Positions 30,811 to 33,595 of a stretch of DNA of 33,595 bases are shown piece after piece; within the stretch, counting starts at the first letter, position 1; each line of letters begins with the position of its first letter. Source of the stretch: Candidatus Zhuqueibacterota bacterium (GTDB taxonomy: Bacteria; Zhuqueibacterota; Zhuqueibacteria; Oceanimicrobiales; Oceanimicrobiaceae); NCBI GenBank assembly GCA_029262035.1, contig JAJDAE010000061.1, positions 1 through 33,595 of the forward strand, given 5' to 3'. The notes below the pieces were generated by a model, which saw only the letters and a program-made list of their open reading frames with translations, was not told the origin of the DNA and searched no databases. Made by a program: the position numbers and the translations under genes.

Positions 30811-33192
30811 TTATTCATGACGTAGAGATTCTACAGGATTCATTGATGCAGCCTTTATTGCCTGATAACCTACCGCTAATAAAGAAATAAAAATTGAAAG
30901 TAGTCCAGAAATCAAAAAAGTCGAAGCGCCCAGATTAATGCGATAAGGAAAGTTAACCAGCCAATAATCTGTCATAACAAAATATGCGACAGGCCAGGCT
31001 ACAATATTTGAAATAATAACTAAAATTGCAAATTCATTGGATATTAGAGTCAGTATTTTGGTAACGGAAGCACCGAGTACTTTTCTGACGCCAATTTCTT
31101 TGACCCGCCGATCAACCATAAATGAAGCCAGGCCAAACAGCCCCAAAGCCGCGATGAGGATTCCTACTATAGCAAAGATACCAATTATATTGGCCACTTT
31201 CTCATCAGCACTATACCGGGCGGCAAAGTCTTCATCAACGAAATAGTAATTCAATGGTCTCCCTGGCTCAAAATCTCTCCATTTCTGTTTGATATAGTCA
31301 ATTGTATCAGAAACATTGTTTGAATTAAGTTTTAAGGAAAGAAATAAGCCAGGGTGGTTAGCAACCATGAATACAACAGGCTCGATTTTCTGACTTACTG
31401 ATTTAAAATGGTAGTCCTTGATAACCCCAATTATATTGCCCTTCCGAGCTGTTAAGTGTTCAAATCCCTTATTTACCGCACTTTCCGCCCAACCAAGCTT
31501 TTGAGCTGCGGTTTCATTTATTATGAAAGCTGAAGTGGAATCAGTTGCAAAGCCAGGCGAAAAATCTCTTCCCTGGGAGATTCGTATATTGTAAGTCGAC
31601 AAATAATCATAATCTATTCTGACCAGATTCATCGCATGGGTATCCGAAACATCATTTCCTTCAGGTAAAAATAGTCGCAACTCACCTGTTTTACCTGGTA
31701 CACCTGATGAAAATGACGCATTTAGGATATTTGAATTCATCAACATTTCATTTCTTAATGATTCAAATCGGTCAGATTGATTATCGGTTCGCATCCTTAT
31801 AACCAGCATCTGTTCTTTATCAAAACCAAGATGTTTGTTCTTCATAAAATTTACTTGATTTACGACAATAATGGTACAAACGATCAAAATAATTGAAATT
31901 GAGAATTGCACTATAACCAGAAATTTGCGAAGACCTGCGTTTTTTGTAGAACTGAATTTTCCGCTGAGAATGCTAACAGGGTGAAAAGAAGATATAACGA
32001 AAGCAGGATAAGCGCCAGCTACAATTCCAGTGAATATATTTAAACAAAATATTCCTACAAGAACAACGCCATTAAAAATATCCCTAAATTCCATTTGTTT
32101 CTCGGCCAAGGTATTAAATTCTGGCAAGACCAATAATACAATTCCAATAGCGAGAAGTAGACCACAACTAGACATAAAAACCGATTCGCTAAGAAACTGG
32201 AGAATGATATTCTTTTTATAAGCACCTAAGACTTTTCGTATTCCTACATCTTTGGCCCTCATAGTGGATCTTGCTGTTGATAAATTCATGAAATTTATAC
32301 ATGCGATGATCAGAATAAAAATAGCAACGCATGAAAAGGTATAGACATAAATTATATCATTGGTTGGTTCAATTTCTGCTCGTAAATGAGATCGTAGGTG
32401 TATATCTGTTAATTTTTGTAGAAAATACTCCATTTTCACACCGGTTCCTCTTGCTATCGGCCCAGCATGTTTTTCCACTATACGTATAAATTTGCTTTGT
32501 AATGCGACAATATCCACATCTTCATCAAGAAGCAAATATGACCAACCTCTAAGGCTTAACCAGTGAGAAAAAATTCGCTGGTCTCCTTGGAATGTTGCCA
32601 TAGAAATAATATAATTAAAGCGAAAATGTGAGTTTTTAGACGTTGTTCTGACAACCCCAGCAATGTACAGATTTTCAAATTGATTTATTTTGAAACCTTT
32701 GCCTAGTGGATTTTCGGTTCCAAATACTTTTGATGCGATTTCCTCGGTTATAACAACAGCACCGGGTCTATCCAAGGCTGTTTCTGGATTCCCGTAGACA
32801 AAGTCATGAGAAAAAAGGTCAAAGAATGTAGTATCTGCCAGGAATACTTTTTCTTCATCAAAACGTTTACCCTCATAAATTAAATGACCGTCATTTCTGA
32901 GAAGACGAGTAAACTTTTTGATTTCTGGCAATTCATTTGTAAAAACCTGCGCGGCAACAAATGGTGAAACAGCATATTGGTCAAATGAACCTTTGACCTC
33001 CAAATCTAAAACAAGACGATATATTTGCTTTGCTTTTTCATGATGCTTATCATAACTTAATTCATCCCGTACAAATAATAAAATGAGGATACAACAAGCC
33101 ATACCAAGCGCCAGACCACCCACATTAATAAACGAAAATGTCAATTGTCTTTTTAGATTCCTCAGAGTCATTTTTATGAAATTTGAAAACAT
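30811..33192 (-). CDS. FtsX/MacB-type ABC permease-like protein
   Basis: The 793-residue protein has two FtsX permease halves: TM1 (about 19-41), a periplasmic MacB-like domain, three helices around 285-400, a short linker with TM (about 428-447), a second periplasmic domain, and three C-terminal helices ending in KAASMNPVESLRHE. The start MFSNFIKMTLRNLKRQLTFS follows AGGAG. The arrangement is the large FtsX-like family common in Bacteroidota and relatives, often as stand-alone genes regulated with antibiotic or envelope stress. No ATPase gene is adjacent; the nearest is the LolD-like gene at 18962-19666, which has its own permease, so a partner elsewhere is expected. Confidence 0.9.
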   Translation of the reverse strand: MFSNFIKMTLRNLKRQLTFSFINVGGLALGMACCILILLFVRDELSYDKHHEKAKQIYRLVLDLEVKGSFDQYAVSPFVAAQVFTNELPEIKKFTRLLRNDGHLIYEGKRFDEEKVFLADTTFFDLFSHDFVYGNPETALDRPGAVVITEEIASKVFGTENPLGKGFKINQFENLYIAGVVRTTSKNSHFRFNYIISMATFQGDQRIFSHWLSLRGWSYLLLDEDVDIVALQSKFIRIVEKHAGPIARGTGVKMEYFLQKLTDIHLRSHLRAEIEPTNDIIYVYTFSCVAIFILIIACINFMNLSTARSTMRAKDVGIRKVLGAYKKNIILQFLSESVFMSSCGLLLAIGIVLLVLPEFNTLAEKQMEFRDIFNGVVLVGIFCLNIFTGIVAGAYPAFVISSFHPVSILSGKFSSTKNAGLRKFLVIVQFSISIILIVCTIIVVNQVNFMKNKHLGFDKEQMLVIRMRTDNQSDRFESLRNEMLMNSNILNASFSSGVPGKTGELRLFLPEGNDVSDTHAMNLVRIDYDYLSTYNIRISQGRDFSPGFATDSTSAFIINETAAQKLGWAESAVNKGFEHLTARKGNIIGVIKDYHFKSVSQKIEPVVFMVANHPGLFLSLKLNSNNVSDTIDYIKQKWRDFEPGRPLNYYFVDEDFAARYSADEKVANIIGIFAIVGILIAALGLFGLASFMVDRRVKEIGVRKVLGASVTKILTLISNEFAILVIISNIVAWPVAYFVMTDYWLVNFPYRINLGASTFLISGLLSIFISLLAVGYQAIKAASMNPVESLRHE

Positions 33193-33306
33193 ATCGAGTC
33201 TCCTGTTGTCATCTTGTTACCATTTTTATAGAACCCATCTACGGCCAGCATGTTGGAAGTGCCCAGCACCATTCTCTTTGTAATCATTATAAAAACAATC
33301 TCTGTT

Positions 33307-33595
33307 TTACCCTTGTGCAACCTGTTGTTGAGAAACACTCAGCTTTTCTACTTCATCAAGATTTAGTCTTTTCTTTGCATGCCAAAGATTATAATTATTT
33401 TGCATAATTAACCAACTTTCCGGTGAACGTCCGAGTGTTTTTGAAAGACGTAATGCCATTTAGGAAGAAATATTACTTTGTCCCTTAATGAGCTAAAGGT
33501 AGAGGGGCGCCACATTAAGCTTTGCGGATACGGCTCTGTAACTTATACCCAAAGGCTCAAGATATACTTCCCGTATAAATTCGCCGGGATGGGGT
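33307..33595 (-). pseudogene. Broken HigA-family antitoxin gene, cut by the window edge
   Basis: Reading the minus strand from the edge gives PHPGEFIREVYLEPLGISYR, then AVSAKLNVAP, which is the conserved start of HigA-type XRE antitoxins. The frame then breaks: an extra C and a loss of about 4 nt near 33490-33510 produce a TAG (33493-33495), and a TAA (33460-33462) stands where a Glu codon is expected before MALRLSKTLGRSPESWLIMQ. The rest, to the TAA at 33307, is normal for the family (NNYNLWHAKKRL). A 50-residue remnant could start at the Met at 33459. A HigB toxin gene, if present, would lie beyond the window. Confidence 0.75.

Overview
The window reads as a chromosomal segment of a Gram-negative bacterium with an outer membrane and multiheme respiration. 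It carries signal-peptide beta-barrel proteins, a TolC-type channel, lipoproteins, a Lol-like ABC transporter and an octaheme cytochrome c. The style of the FtsX-type permease, the RsbU-like phosphatase and the DxDGDG-repeat secreted proteins suggests the FCB superphylum or a neighbouring candidate phylum such as Calditrichota/KSB1. That placement is inference. Every gene I can support lies on the minus strand, so transcription runs from high to low coordinates.

Layout from low to high coordinates. 1-4.9 kb: a partial outer-membrane protein, three secreted acidic-repeat (thrombospondin type 3/EF-hand-like) proteins, a WxxGxW-repeat protein and a histidine-kinase fragment-like protein that has only the phosphoacceptor domain. 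4.97-8.8 kb: a cytochrome c'-like lipoprotein, a membrane RsbU-type PP2C phosphatase and a chalcone-isomerase-like protein. 8.9-15.5 kb: a TetR regulator with a complete tripartite RND efflux operon (TolC-like, HlyD-like, RND pump) and a small membrane protein, with two matching palindromic operators. 15.6-20.1 kb: a ferritin-like lipoprotein followed by a LolD/LolE-like ABC pair, a LolA-like protein and an outer-membrane protein. 20.4-27.3 kb: a tight six-gene run of two YeeE/YedE sulfur transporters (one with a rhodanese-like domain), an outer-membrane protein, a sensor kinase, a sigma-54 response regulator and a VIT1-family metal transporter. 27.4-30.5 kb: a GxxExxY protein and a cytochrome b plus octaheme cytochrome c pair. 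30.8-33.6 kb: a stand-alone FtsX-type permease and a broken HigA antitoxin gene.

The most interesting signal is regulatory. Four separate gene starts have a -24/-12 sigma-54 promoter. In each case two 17-bp copies of a dyad motif (consensus near TTCGACGATTTGGACGA) sit 98-99 bp upstream of the -24 GG, and the two copies are 22-23 bp apart. This is the architecture expected for an NtrC-type activator, and an NtrC-type regulator with its kinase is encoded in the same window. The four transcripts would encode the acidic-repeat secreted proteins, the WxxGxW protein with the kinase-fragment protein, and the ferritin-like lipoprotein with the Lol-like export operon. All but the kinase fragment and the ABC ATPase are predicted envelope or exported products. 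I interpret this as an apparently undescribed sigma-54 envelope-response regulon, possibly with feedback through the phosphoacceptor-only protein. The inducing signal cannot be read from the sequence.
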